A stretch of 36,272 nucleotides of DNA, taken from the NCBI GenBank assembly GCA_028282325.1, contig JANQID010000100.1, positions 1 to 36,272 of the forward strand, in the 5' to 3' direction. The position numbers and the translations under genes are program-made. Source of the stretch: Chloroflexaceae bacterium. GTDB taxonomy: Bacteria > Chloroflexota > Chloroflexia > Chloroflexales > Chloroflexaceae. The notes under the pieces are model-generated. The model worked only from the letters and a program-made list of their open reading frames with translations. It was not told the DNA's origin and made no database searches. Shown here piece after piece: positions 1-6,208 of the stretch (the stretch's first letter is position 1; the number at the start of each line of letters is the position of its first letter).

Positions 1-15
1 ATCAGCGCTGTTGTC

Positions 16-228
16 ATGTTCCTGCTCATCGAGTACGCGCTGTCCATCAGCCCCCGCCGCCCGCTCGTAGCGCTCGCTGTCGCCCTGGGCATCATCGTCA
101 CCCTCTGGATGCTTCGACCAACACCCGTGATTACGAGCGGCGGCGGCACCGTGTGTAGCGACGGATGGGAGTCACCTTCAACCGGACCAGGAACTTGCTC
201 GCATCACGGAGGGGTAAGAAACAAATGA
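16..228 (+). CDS. DUF3761-like small membrane protein (5' end may lie outside window)
   Basis: The predicted product has a hydrophobic segment at about residues 17-33 followed by a short C-terminal domain with the pattern C-x-D-G-W ... S-x-G-P-G-T-C-S-H-H-G-G-V, which is the signature I associate with DUF3761 (a small extracytoplasmic Cys/His domain of unknown function). The reading frame is open to base 1 of the window, so the ATG at 16 may be internal and the true protein longer at its N-terminus. It ends just before a TATAAT-like box and precedes the block of phage-type genes on the same strand. No enzymatic function can be assigned; a role in the element's lysis or envelope interaction is only a guess. 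Confidence 0.55.
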   Translation: MFLLIEYALSISPRRPLVALAVALGIIVTLWMLRPTPVITSGGGTVCSDGWESPSTGPGTCSHHGGVRNK

Positions 229-250
229 GTCTTGGACCCTACACCTGTGC

Positions 251-256
251 TATAAT
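251..256 (+). promoter_or_regulatory. possible -10 box upstream of GRD-repeat gene
   Basis: A perfect TATAAT lies in the gap between the first two genes, about 90 nt upstream of the ATG at 347. No good -35 lies at the normal distance (TTGGAC at 232-237 is only 13 nt away), so this is a weak promoter call. Confidence 0.3.
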
Positions 257-346
257 CAAACCGACAGTCGCGCGTCACATCAGTTGATCGCGCGACGTTT
301 TTATGATGTGACGCGGCGGCTGCAACAGTCGCCGTTTTTCTATGCC

Positions 347-832
347 ATGAACGAAACCACCATCGGGCGCGACAACGTAGGTCAGGATGCCGTCGGTCAG
401 GACAAGATCGGACGCGACAGCGTCGCAGCGGGACGCGACAGCGTCGCAGCGGGACGCGACATCAACAACTACGCCGCCGCACTTGATCAAGTGCTGGTCG
501 TGCTCAATGAGCGACATGACGACCTGGCGCAAAAGCTGGTCGAACTGGAGGGGCGCATGGCGGCGCTGGAGGAGCAAGAGCGGCAACGGATAGAGGACCG
601 CCGGGCATTAATGCGCGTTGTCGGCTCAATGGGAGTCGAATCGGCGACGGTCAAAGACGTGCATGCGATGCTCAAACAACAGATAGAAGCTGACAGCGCT
701 GACCGCGAATCGCGGCGGCGCTTTTTAGATCGCGCCCTGTTCGCCATCCTGGTGATTTCAGCGGTGCAAGCCGCTGTGACGATATTCCAGTTATTCAACA
801 AGCAGAGGAGTCCATCATGCCTTTTACATTAG
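347..832 (+). CDS. GRD/GQD-repeat, coiled-coil, single-pass membrane protein
   Basis: The N-terminus carries five or six short repeats of the type G-R-D-x-V / G-Q-D-x-V, ending in G-R-D-I-N-N-Y. These resemble the short GD-rich strands found at the N-termini of many NTPase or effector-associated proteins in Chloroflexota and Cyanobacteria; the NACHT protein at 27665 has a related stretch. Then follows a charged coiled coil (about residues 50-90, L-x-x-K-L-V-E-L-E type) and a C-terminal transmembrane helix (about residues 132-151). I chose ATG 347 because the repeat domain starts right there; a TTG at 284 would add 21 residues. Neither start has a clear ribosome site. The last 16 nt overlap the next gene, implying one operon. 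It could anchor a coiled-coil assembly to the membrane (inference); function unknown. Confidence 0.6.
   Translation: MNETTIGRDNVGQDAVGQDKIGRDSVAAGRDSVAAGRDINNYAAALDQVLVVLNERHDDLAQKLVELEGRMAALEEQERQRIEDRRALMRVVGSMGVESATVKDVHAMLKQQIEADSADRESRRRFLDRALFAILVISAVQAAVTIFQLFNKQRSPSCLLH
416..457 (+). repeat. two perfect 21-bp tandem copies inside the GRD-repeat gene
   Basis: Bases 416-436 and 437-457 are identical, coding D-S-V-A-A-G-R twice. The exact duplication preserves the frame and adds one unit to the GRD repeat array, suggesting recent expansion by slippage or recombination. Confidence 0.85.
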
Positions 833-1320
833 GACCCGTGACAGAGATCACCTTGACCTTTGAAGATCGCGACCTCAACAAAGCCCATGCAACGTTTTGT
901 CTGGAGATCGCAGATACCGTGACGATTCTCGATATTATCGGCTATGCAACCGGCCTGCTGGCTAAGGTAGCCCCCTTGACCGAATGCAATATCCTAGATA
1001 GCAGCGTTCATATGACTCTGAAACAAACAGACGCATGGGCGTTACCGCCTGAGAGCGCCGAAGTGCAGCGCAAGGGATCGTTCAGCTTCCTGACCGCCGC
1101 CGGCACAACCGGAGCATTAGAAATTCCTGGCCTGGTTAACACGCTCGTGGTTGACCGGTCAAACACCATTGACATCAGCAATGCTGCTATCACGGACTTT
1201 ACCAACTACATTGTCAATGGACCAATTGGCTTCGGGAACGGGTTTGTGACCGGGGCGGGCATCCAATACACGCAATTCCGCAGCGCACGGAAAATTCACC
1301 GGTCCAGTAGCAAAGGATGA
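817..1320 (+). CDS. phage-element hypothetical, paralogue of next gene
   Basis: A 167-aa protein with a GAGGAG ribosome site at 805-810, seven bases before the ATG. It overlaps the previous gene and the next one (4-nt ATGA overlap), so it is translated as part of one operon. The N-terminal half aligns by eye with the next gene: both have an F-x-D-R turn, a T-I motif, and K-V-x-P-(L/I)-T-E-C-x-(I/L) at about residues 50-60, followed by a V-x-x-x-L-K strand. The C-terminal half is rich in beta residues and Asn/Gly. No signal peptide or membrane segment. Its position among compact same-strand genes before fibre-like proteins suggests a virion structural component; the family itself is not recognised. 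Confidence 0.6.
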   Translation: MPFTLGPVTEITLTFEDRDLNKAHATFCLEIADTVTILDIIGYATGLLAKVAPLTECNILDSSVHMTLKQTDAWALPPESAEVQRKGSFSFLTAAGTTGALEIPGLVNTLVVDRSNTIDISNAAITDFTNYIVNGPIGFGNGFVTGAGIQYTQFRSARKIHRSSSKG

Positions 1321-1775
1321 TGTTACGCTTTCGCTTTACATTTTTCGATCGCGAGAACACCAGCTCGTGCTACCTCCAACTGAAGAGCCTGGATACAATT
1401 GTCCAGGCTCTTCAGGTTGCCAACGAATTTGAAACAAAGGTGCTTCCCATTACAGAATGCCAGCTAGGTGATGCGCATGTCAAACTCAAAGTGTTAGGAA
1501 ATATTCCCGGCCGGCCGCTAGAGACTTCGGACGTTTTCAACCAGGTGGTTTATCTTTGCAAAGATAACCAGATTTCCGGTTCGTTCAAGATTCCTTCAGC
1601 GCCGGCAAGTTTTTATGACGAAAGCGGATCATATACCGGTATGCGTATTTTTTATAAACTTGATCAGGTCAACCCGTTGGTGCAGGAAATCTTTGCAACA
1701 TTGCCGGGCATGTGCCGCCCTGATGGTGCTCCGTTCCCCCAAAACCTCATCGTTGGCGGGCGGTTACGGATGTGA
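1317..1775 (+). CDS. phage-element hypothetical, paralogue of preceding gene
   Basis: A 152-aa protein starting at ATG 1317 (or the adjacent ATG at 1320), overlapping the upstream stop by 4 nt. It shares with its neighbour the motif K-V-L-P-I-T-E-C-Q-L at about residues 40-50 and the preceding F-x-x-x-F-F-D-R strand, so the pair probably arose by tandem duplication. A central I-S-G-S-F-K-I-P segment corresponds to the G-x-F-S-F/E-I-P-G-L region of the paralogue. No known domain recognised. Adjacent paralogous small structural proteins occur in tailed-phage tail modules, so a tail or baseplate role is possible but unproven. Confidence 0.55.
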   Translation: MMLRFRFTFFDRENTSSCYLQLKSLDTIVQALQVANEFETKVLPITECQLGDAHVKLKVLGNIPGRPLETSDVFNQVVYLCKDNQISGSFKIPSAPASFYDESGSYTGMRIFYKLDQVNPLVQEIFATLPGMCRPDGAPFPQNLIVGGRLRM

Positions 1776-1781
1776 CGGGCT

Positions 1782-2696
1782 ATGGACCCCTGGAAGGAAC
1801 CGCCTGTTACTGCGCCCAGCTCAGAGGTATGCGAGCTGGCGCCAATCAATACGCATGTTGTTCCGCTGCTTCTCGATCTCATCGAACGACGAAAGAAGCC
1901 GCGACACTGGGAGGAAGGCGAGTTCTCGAACGGATTGACCGCACTGTGTGACGCTCAGATAGGCTTGCTTATGGGCTGTGGAGATCAAATTACTGAAAGC
2001 ATTGACCGGATGCATCGAATGCTGGCCAATGCCCTGAACGGTATCGAGTACAGCGTCACCGGCACTGACCCGGAAACCGGGAAGCCCATCATCGAGCCGG
2101 AAATACCTGATGTACCGGCACCGCTCAACCCGGAGCGGGCCGCGCTGCGCGTCGCCCTCGACGAGCTACCCGGCATTGTCGATGCAGGATGGTTCGGTTT
2201 TGGCGGTCGCAAAGCGACGATTGCTGACTTGCTGGCGGCGCTTCGTATTGGAAATTCACAGGAAGCGTCAGATCTTGGCGATGAAATTCGATCCCTTCTG
2301 GACGGGACCAGTAGTACGGCGGTAATAGCCGATTTCATCGAGGACCTGATCAATAACAGTGCACAAACCGCAGCCGAAGGCGGTCTACTCGTAGTGTCGG
2401 CTGCTTCTGCTATCGCCAACGCGGCAATGATGGGCATGCTGAGTGGACAAATTGACCGGCTGATTGCCAGCCTGGACGGCGGCGGTCTCATCGGTCCCGG
2501 CGATAATGTGCTGAAGGCTCTGAGGGGCGATATGGAAGCCAGCGAGACGCGCAACGTGATTGATGCGGCTCAGAACGTCATCTTACGCGACAAGATAGAT
2601 CAGCTCATTGCGGAAGTGATAAAGATCAACGACTCTGAAGCTGACCTTACCGATCTTCTCGCAAAACTCGAAGACATTAGACTGTCACTTGAATGA
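1782..2696 (+). CDS. hypothetical alpha-helical protein of the phage-like block
   Basis: A 304-aa protein, mostly helical and acidic, with no signal peptide. A proline/glutamate-rich linker (about residues 90-117, P-E-T-G-K-P-I-I-E-P-E-I-P) separates an N-terminal helical part from a long C-terminal helical part rich in I/L/A/D (I-x-x-L-x-x-x-L-x-x-I spacing). It starts 6 nt after the preceding stop and overlaps the next gene by 4 nt (ATGA), so it is within the same operon. No clear Shine-Dalgarno is visible and translational coupling is likely. I do not recognise the family; the helical linker-like build fits a scaffold, tape or structural adaptor but this is inference only. Confidence 0.55.
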   Translation: MDPWKEPPVTAPSSEVCELAPINTHVVPLLLDLIERRKKPRHWEEGEFSNGLTALCDAQIGLLMGCGDQITESIDRMHRMLANALNGIEYSVTGTDPETGKPIIEPEIPDVPAPLNPERAALRVALDELPGIVDAGWFGFGGRKATIADLLAALRIGNSQEASDLGDEIRSLLDGTSSTAVIADFIEDLINNSAQTAAEGGLLVVSAASAIANAAMMGMLSGQIDRLIASLDGGGLIGPGDNVLKALRGDMEASETRNVIDAAQNVILRDKIDQLIAEVIKINDSEADLTDLLAKLEDIRLSLE

Positions 2697-3589
2697 TCGA
2701 ACACACGTTACCGCCTGACTATGATCCAGAACAAACCAGCCTGATTGAGATGCCCAACGCGCTGCTTAGTCACCTGGCTGGGCTGATCAGTCCGATGGAA
2801 ACGGAGGAGTACTGGACAGAAAGTGATCGCACAAGCGGAACAGAGGCAGGACACCGCATTCTAGAGGCGCTTTTTAATGCTATGAGCGACATTGTACGAA
2901 AAACAGGCGAACCAACAACGGGCAACCTGGCCGCATGGCTCGACTCCGAGACGATAGAGGACGCAGGCTACGCGGCAGACGATGTTGCTCGACTAAGCCA
3001 GGCGAACACGTTTACAGGAAACCAGGAGATAACCGGAAACCTTCAGTTTGCAGAGATGTCTGTAGGCACGAGTCCGACGGCACTCCTGCCTGGGCTGTGG
3101 ACAGAGGGGGGTCCAGGGGATCCCCCGGTACTGACCTGGAGACCGTCTGACACATATATTAGCGTGATAGAGGGAACTGGCACCATACATATGCACGGAG
3201 GTGCGACAGCTCGAGCTCGAGCCGCCTTCAAAGAAACTGAGACGGAGCTAAACACCCCGCTGAAAGCGGGCGGCGGCATCATCACCGAGGATTGGAACAC
3301 TCCAACGTTACAAAACGGTTGGGTATGGTACGGTGCGCCATTTGCTTCTCCAGCTTACAAGAAAGACCCACAGGGGTTTGTGCACATAAAAGGATTGGTA
3401 CGATCTGGTACTGGCTCCACTATATTTACTCTTCCTCCCGGCTACCGCCCTGCGGAGGTGTTACATATTGCGTCGCAGGCAAACCTGGCGCTCGCACTTG
3501 TTCGTATCGATAACGTAAGTGGAAATGTCGATGCTACCGGCAGCAATGTTTGGTTCTCATTGGCGATTCCCCCATTCGAGGCGGCGTGA
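2693..3589 (+). CDS. putative tail-fibre / receptor-binding protein
   Basis: A 298-aa protein whose middle reads N-T-F-T-G-N-Q-E-I-T-G-N-L-Q (about residues 103-116), the spacer seen in many phage fibres that list tested conditions as repeated strands. The C-terminal 100 residues have W-N-x-P-x-L-x-N-G-W, then V-H-I-K-G-L-V-R-S-G-T and F-T-L-P-P-G-Y-R-P, a pattern typical of trimeric phage tail-fibre/tail-spike tip domains. There is no signal peptide. Start overlaps the upstream stop by 4 nt. The role would be host recognition at the virion tip. The pattern is seen directly; assignment to fibres is from general knowledge of those families and the receptor is unknown. Confidence 0.65.
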   Translation: MIEHTLPPDYDPEQTSLIEMPNALLSHLAGLISPMETEEYWTESDRTSGTEAGHRILEALFNAMSDIVRKTGEPTTGNLAAWLDSETIEDAGYAADDVARLSQANTFTGNQEITGNLQFAEMSVGTSPTALLPGLWTEGGPGDPPVLTWRPSDTYISVIEGTGTIHMHGGATARARAAFKETETELNTPLKAGGGIITEDWNTPTLQNGWVWYGAPFASPAYKKDPQGFVHIKGLVRSGTGSTIFTLPPGYRPAEVLHIASQANLALALVRIDNVSGNVDATGSNVWFSLAIPPFEAA

Positions 3590-3602
3590 TGGATGAGCGG
3601 AA

Positions 3603-3621
3603 TCACCGCCAGCGGCGGTGA
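3603..3621 (+). other. small perfect hairpin between fibre and last phage gene
   Basis: TCACCGCC and GGCGGTGA form an 8-bp stem with a 3-nt loop, 16 bases upstream of the ATG at 3637. There is no T-run, so it is probably a processing or translation-modulating structure rather than a terminator. Confidence 0.4.
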
Positions 3622-3636
3622 GAACCCTAAAGACTG

Positions 3637-4575
3637 ATGACCAACCTTACCGAAAAACTCGACGAGCTGGCCGAACGCATGGAAGCCAAGTTTGATGAAG
3701 TCATCGCGGCGATCACCGCACTGCGCGGCGATGGGCCGGAAAACACCATCAAAAGCGTCAACGAGTCGATCTGGAATGTCGCCGGCCCGGCGCCGGGGCG
3801 CAATCTGGCGGAGATCTACGCCGCGCTGGTTGGCGACGACTCCGATCCAATTGACATTCGTACAACGATCTGGGGACTGGCCGGCGCAGCGCCGGGCAAG
3901 ACACTGGCCGACATTCACGCCGCCCTGGTCACAGGCGGCGGCGATCCGTACCTGCAAAACATCGGCTTAGTTTTAGGGTATAACCCATCCTATCCATACC
4001 ACATAAGCGGCCAACTAGCCGACATTGTAGATAACTTGAAACCTACAAGCGGATATTACTTATGGGAGATCCTAACGAACCTGAATAACGCCGTTGGCGG
4101 AGTTCCCAACGAGAGTCTCCAGCTCGGAACGGTGCGAGGGTTACTTGACGCTGTTCGTATATGTTGCGAAGAAAGCGCCGGCGGCACAAGCTGTAGCATA
4201 CATTTCGCCGGTGAGGCCTCAGCCACCGCCGGCGAGGGTCAATATTCGATTACCCTTTGGGAAGGGGATCTAGTCGATGTTGATACCTATGACTATTTTG
4301 AGGTGACAGTTAATAGCTCAGAGAATCTAGATGATTGCCATATCGTTGTAGAGGGTCCCGACTCGTTCTACGAGTCGTGGGGGTCCCGCGCTCAGGACTG
4401 GGAAAACGGGTATACGGTGACGCATTGGAACTCGTTTAGCTGGCCTGATGGCTTTTGGAAGATTTCTGTAGGCTCGAATTACCAACCGCCTGAAGGAGCG
4501 CTTATTTGGGAACACACATACGCTGCGCTCGTGACTATAAAGCATTGCACTGAACCGTATAGCGGAGGATCGTAG
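3637..4575 (+). CDS. repeat-bearing hypothetical, last gene before attachment site
   Basis: A 312-aa protein. Residues 1-30 form a short coiled coil (L-x-E-K-L-D-E-L-A-E-R-M-E-A-K-F-D). Two clear internal repeats follow, each of the form I-W-x-(V/L)-A-G-x-A-P-G-(R/K)-x-L-A-(E/D)-I-(Y/H)-A-A-L-V, at about residues 45-65 and 79-98, with a diverged third copy ending L-W-E-I-L-T-N-L-N-N-A-V-G-G. The C-terminal 120 residues look beta-rich, with aromatic and Ser/Gly residues and several cysteines. The TAG stop lies 2 bases before the tRNA-Lys fragment, so the gene marks the very end of the integrated element. A fibre-associated or host-interaction role is plausible; I do not recognise the family. 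Confidence 0.6.
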   Translation: MTNLTEKLDELAERMEAKFDEVIAAITALRGDGPENTIKSVNESIWNVAGPAPGRNLAEIYAALVGDDSDPIDIRTTIWGLAGAAPGKTLADIHAALVTGGGDPYLQNIGLVLGYNPSYPYHISGQLADIVDNLKPTSGYYLWEILTNLNNAVGGVPNESLQLGTVRGLLDAVRICCEESAGGTSCSIHFAGEASATAGEGQYSITLWEGDLVDVDTYDYFEVTVNSSENLDDCHIVVEGPDSFYESWGSRAQDWENGYTVTHWNSFSWPDGFWKISVGSNYQPPEGALIWEHTYAALVTIKHCTEPYSGGS

Positions 4576-4577
4576 CT

Positions 4578-4622
4578 CTTTTAATCAGAGGGTCGTGGGT
4601 TCGATCCCCACCCGGCTCACCA
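4578..4622 (+). other. attachment-site scar: 3' part of tRNA-Lys(TTT)
   Basis: The 45 bases read as the anticodon loop CTTTTAA, the 3' half of the anticodon stem, variable region GGTCG, a T-arm with GTTCGATC, the 3' acceptor strand CCGGCTC, a discriminator A and CCA. The 5' half (acceptor GAGCCGG, D-arm, 5' anticodon stem) is absent: the bases before it belong to the 3637-4575 gene. This is what an attR/attL site of a tRNA-targeting integrase looks like. The intact tRNA-Lys and the integrase would be at the other end of the element, left of this window. Confidence 0.85.
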
Positions 4623-5146
4623 TCCACACGGTTTGTTCCCTCCCATCTGGGTGCGTTTCCACGCCCTATGCGAGAGCCTCGACATCGGCGCCGCCGTCGA
4701 TCTGGGTTGCTGATAGCAGCGTAGGTCGGTGGCGGCGCTTTTTGGTGCGCCCCGCCGACCGCAGAGGTATGCCATGGCAACATCTGACAACGTGCGCCCG
4801 CAGCACGACGCGAACCAGTCACCGCCAGGGATGCCCCAGATTGGCGGCGACGTGGCCTCACACGTCCTGGTGATCGACCGGCAGGTGAGCCACTCGGCCT
4901 TCCGGCTCTAGTGCGTGCTGCATCGATTCTGATTCCTGCACGAGTCGCCCACGATGGGGTTGCTGCAAGAGCTGATGGGTACGGTCATCACAGGCAGGGC
5001 CACCCGATCCGACCCCGCCTCGCCCGAGGTCTTTGCCTGCCAGGCGGTGGCCCAGCTCACTACGACGCCGGGCGACTTGTCGAGAACCACCGTCGCTTCC
5101 GGGTTGAGATTGGCGCCGAAAATGGTACAATAAACCTGACCGTAGA
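4623..5146. other. gene-poor stretch after the attachment site
   Basis: About 520 bases with no convincing gene. A GC-rich imperfect hairpin at about 4724-4762 (GGTCGGTGGCGGCGC against GCGCC...GCCGACC) could be a terminator-like structure. Short frames of about 45-60 codons exist at 4774-4911 and 4954-5133, but none has a recognisable product. It may hold decayed genes of the integrated element's former target neighbourhood. Confidence 0.4.
4954..5133 (+). CDS. possible small ORF or gene remnant
   Basis: A 59-codon frame from ATG 4954 to TAA 5131-5133, with strongly GC-biased third positions in the middle (T-G-R-A-T-R-S-D-P-A-S-P-E-V-F). There is no clear ribosome site and no recognised family. 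It could be a fragment of a larger decayed gene; low certainty. Confidence 0.15.
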   Translation: MGLLQELMGTVITGRATRSDPASPEVFACQAVAQLTTTPGDLSRTTVASGLRLAPKMVQ

Positions 5147-5280
5147 TACCAAACGATGCTACCCATACCGCATGTCACCCTGAGCTTGTCGAAGGGGAAG
5201 GGTCTCGGCGTTGGTTGGAATCCGAGATTCTTCGCTACGCTCAGAATGACGCCATGCGGTGTCTCCCATATTGTTTGGTA
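5147..5280 (+). repeat. dispersed inverted-terminal-repeat element, copy A (134 bp)
   Basis: Begins TACCAAACGAT and ends ATTGTTTGGTA, near-perfect inverted ends. The inside carries the CACCCTGAGCTTGTCGAAGG segment followed by GGTCTCGGCGTTGG and GATTCTTCGCTACGCTCAGAATGAC. Other copies with the same ends are at 8330, 18901 and 26308, and a one-ended copy at 30748. No coding capacity: a MITE- or REP-like element. Confidence 0.75.
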
Positions 5281-5346
5281 GATATGCAATGAAACTGGCC
5301 GGAAAAGTGGGTGACAGGTAGACCAGATTGTCGTATCCAGGAAGCT

Positions 5347-5360
5347 CGATCGTACGATCG
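5347..5360. promoter_or_regulatory. 14-bp perfect palindrome upstream of adaptor remnant
   Basis: CGATCGTACGATCG is a perfect palindrome about 105 bases upstream of the ATG at 5464. It could be an operator for a dimeric regulator, but no adjacent regulator gene is present and it may be chance. Confidence 0.2.
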
Positions 5361-5463
5361 TTGGGAAACCCTGCTGAATACGTACAGTTTGAAATACTCG
5401 TCGGGTTGTTTTCACGAATGGAATGTTGACCGCTCGCACCTCATCGTTTCGGGAGGATTGCCG

Positions 5464-5955
5464 ATGGAATCGCTCGACATCGCCCGGCAAATACTGCTTG
5501 CGCTGGCGCCCTTTGCCAGCAACGGCACACTGACCACGTCCGGGGCTGGCCCGTCCGATCCGGCGCCGCAACTGGCCCAACGGGCCTGGAGTTTGCTGAC
5601 GGCCAATGCGCAGAACAATCCGCGACTGACCGTTGCGCTGGAGATCTTCCAGGCCGAGCCCGACGATCAGCGCAACCTGGAGCGGCTGGCGCAACAGCTA
5701 GCCGACCACCTGCACCAGCAGACCCTGGGCGAATTGCGCGCGATTATTGGCCAGCTCCAGCAGCACGCCCGGCAGGCCCAACCCCAGGTCAACGTCAGCA
5801 ATACTGGTGAGAACGCCGGCCAGCAGGTCGGCATCAATACCGGCCAGATGGCGCAACAGGTCGATCAAAAGACCGACATTACGCTGGGCGACCGGATCAG
5901 TACCGGGCGACATCAGCGGCAGCGGGATTGCGATCGCCGACGATGTCTCGTCTGA
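5464..5955 (+). CDS. repeat-tailed adaptor-like protein, C-terminus frameshifted
   Basis: From ATG 5464, preceded by GGGAGGATTGCCG (a good ribosome site), a 163-aa product. Residues 1-100 are helical (L-A-L-A-P-F-A ... Q-R-A-W-S-L-L), then a Gln-rich linker and short repeats N-T-G-E-N-A-G-Q-Q-V-G-I-N-T-G-Q followed by T-D-I-T-L-G-D. In related effector-associated proteins this tail continues as G-D-I-S-G-S-G-I-A-I-G-D. Here the current frame turns into Arg-rich nonsense after base 5905, while the +1 frame from 5906 to the TAG at 6032-6034 reads exactly G-D-I-S-G-S-G-I-A-I-A-D-D. One inserted G explains this. The gene is probably a decayed adaptor of the kind that precedes STAND ATPases; the ancestral end is 6034. 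Family assignment is inference. Confidence 0.55.
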   Translation: MESLDIARQILLALAPFASNGTLTTSGAGPSDPAPQLAQRAWSLLTANAQNNPRLTVALEIFQAEPDDQRNLERLAQQLADHLHQQTLGELRAIIGQLQQHARQAQPQVNVSNTGENAGQQVGINTGQMAQQVDQKTDITLGDRISTGRHQRQRDCDRRRCLV

Positions 5956-6172
5956 CGTGGGCGACGAGAGGAGGCCGGGGAGCGGGAGGCCAGTGGGCGG
6001 AACCGCCGGTCGCTATGCCGGCAGTGTAGCATAGGTGGGAGGGCGAGGGCAAGGAAAACAAGTCAGGTCTCGATCGGCATAGGGCTGTTTTGGCTAATAA
6101 AGGGGAAACAAGGGCTACAGTCAATTCACCAAGAAATTGTTTGATCTTCAATTATTTTGTGCAATGCAATCC

Positions 6173-6202
6173 TTGTAGAAAGTTCGTTAATGCGAGTATA
6201 AT
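6173..6202 (+). promoter_or_regulatory. promoter of the STAND operon, leaderless type
   Basis: TTGTAG (6173-6178), 18-nt spacer, TATAAT (6197-6202). The -10 ends only 6 nt before the ATG at 6209, so transcription should start at or within one or two bases of the start codon. No Shine-Dalgarno is present, consistent with a leaderless mRNA. Confidence 0.55.
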
Positions 6203-6208
6203 CATCAG

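Noticed and set aside
4560-4622. Intact tRNA-Lys gene
   Set aside because: Only the part from the anticodon loop to CCA is present; the upstream bases do not pair with the acceptor or anticodon stem.
4858-5694. A 278-codon minus-strand frame
   Set aside because: It crosses the mobile repeat at 5147-5280 and the adaptor-like gene on the other strand, and shows no domain.
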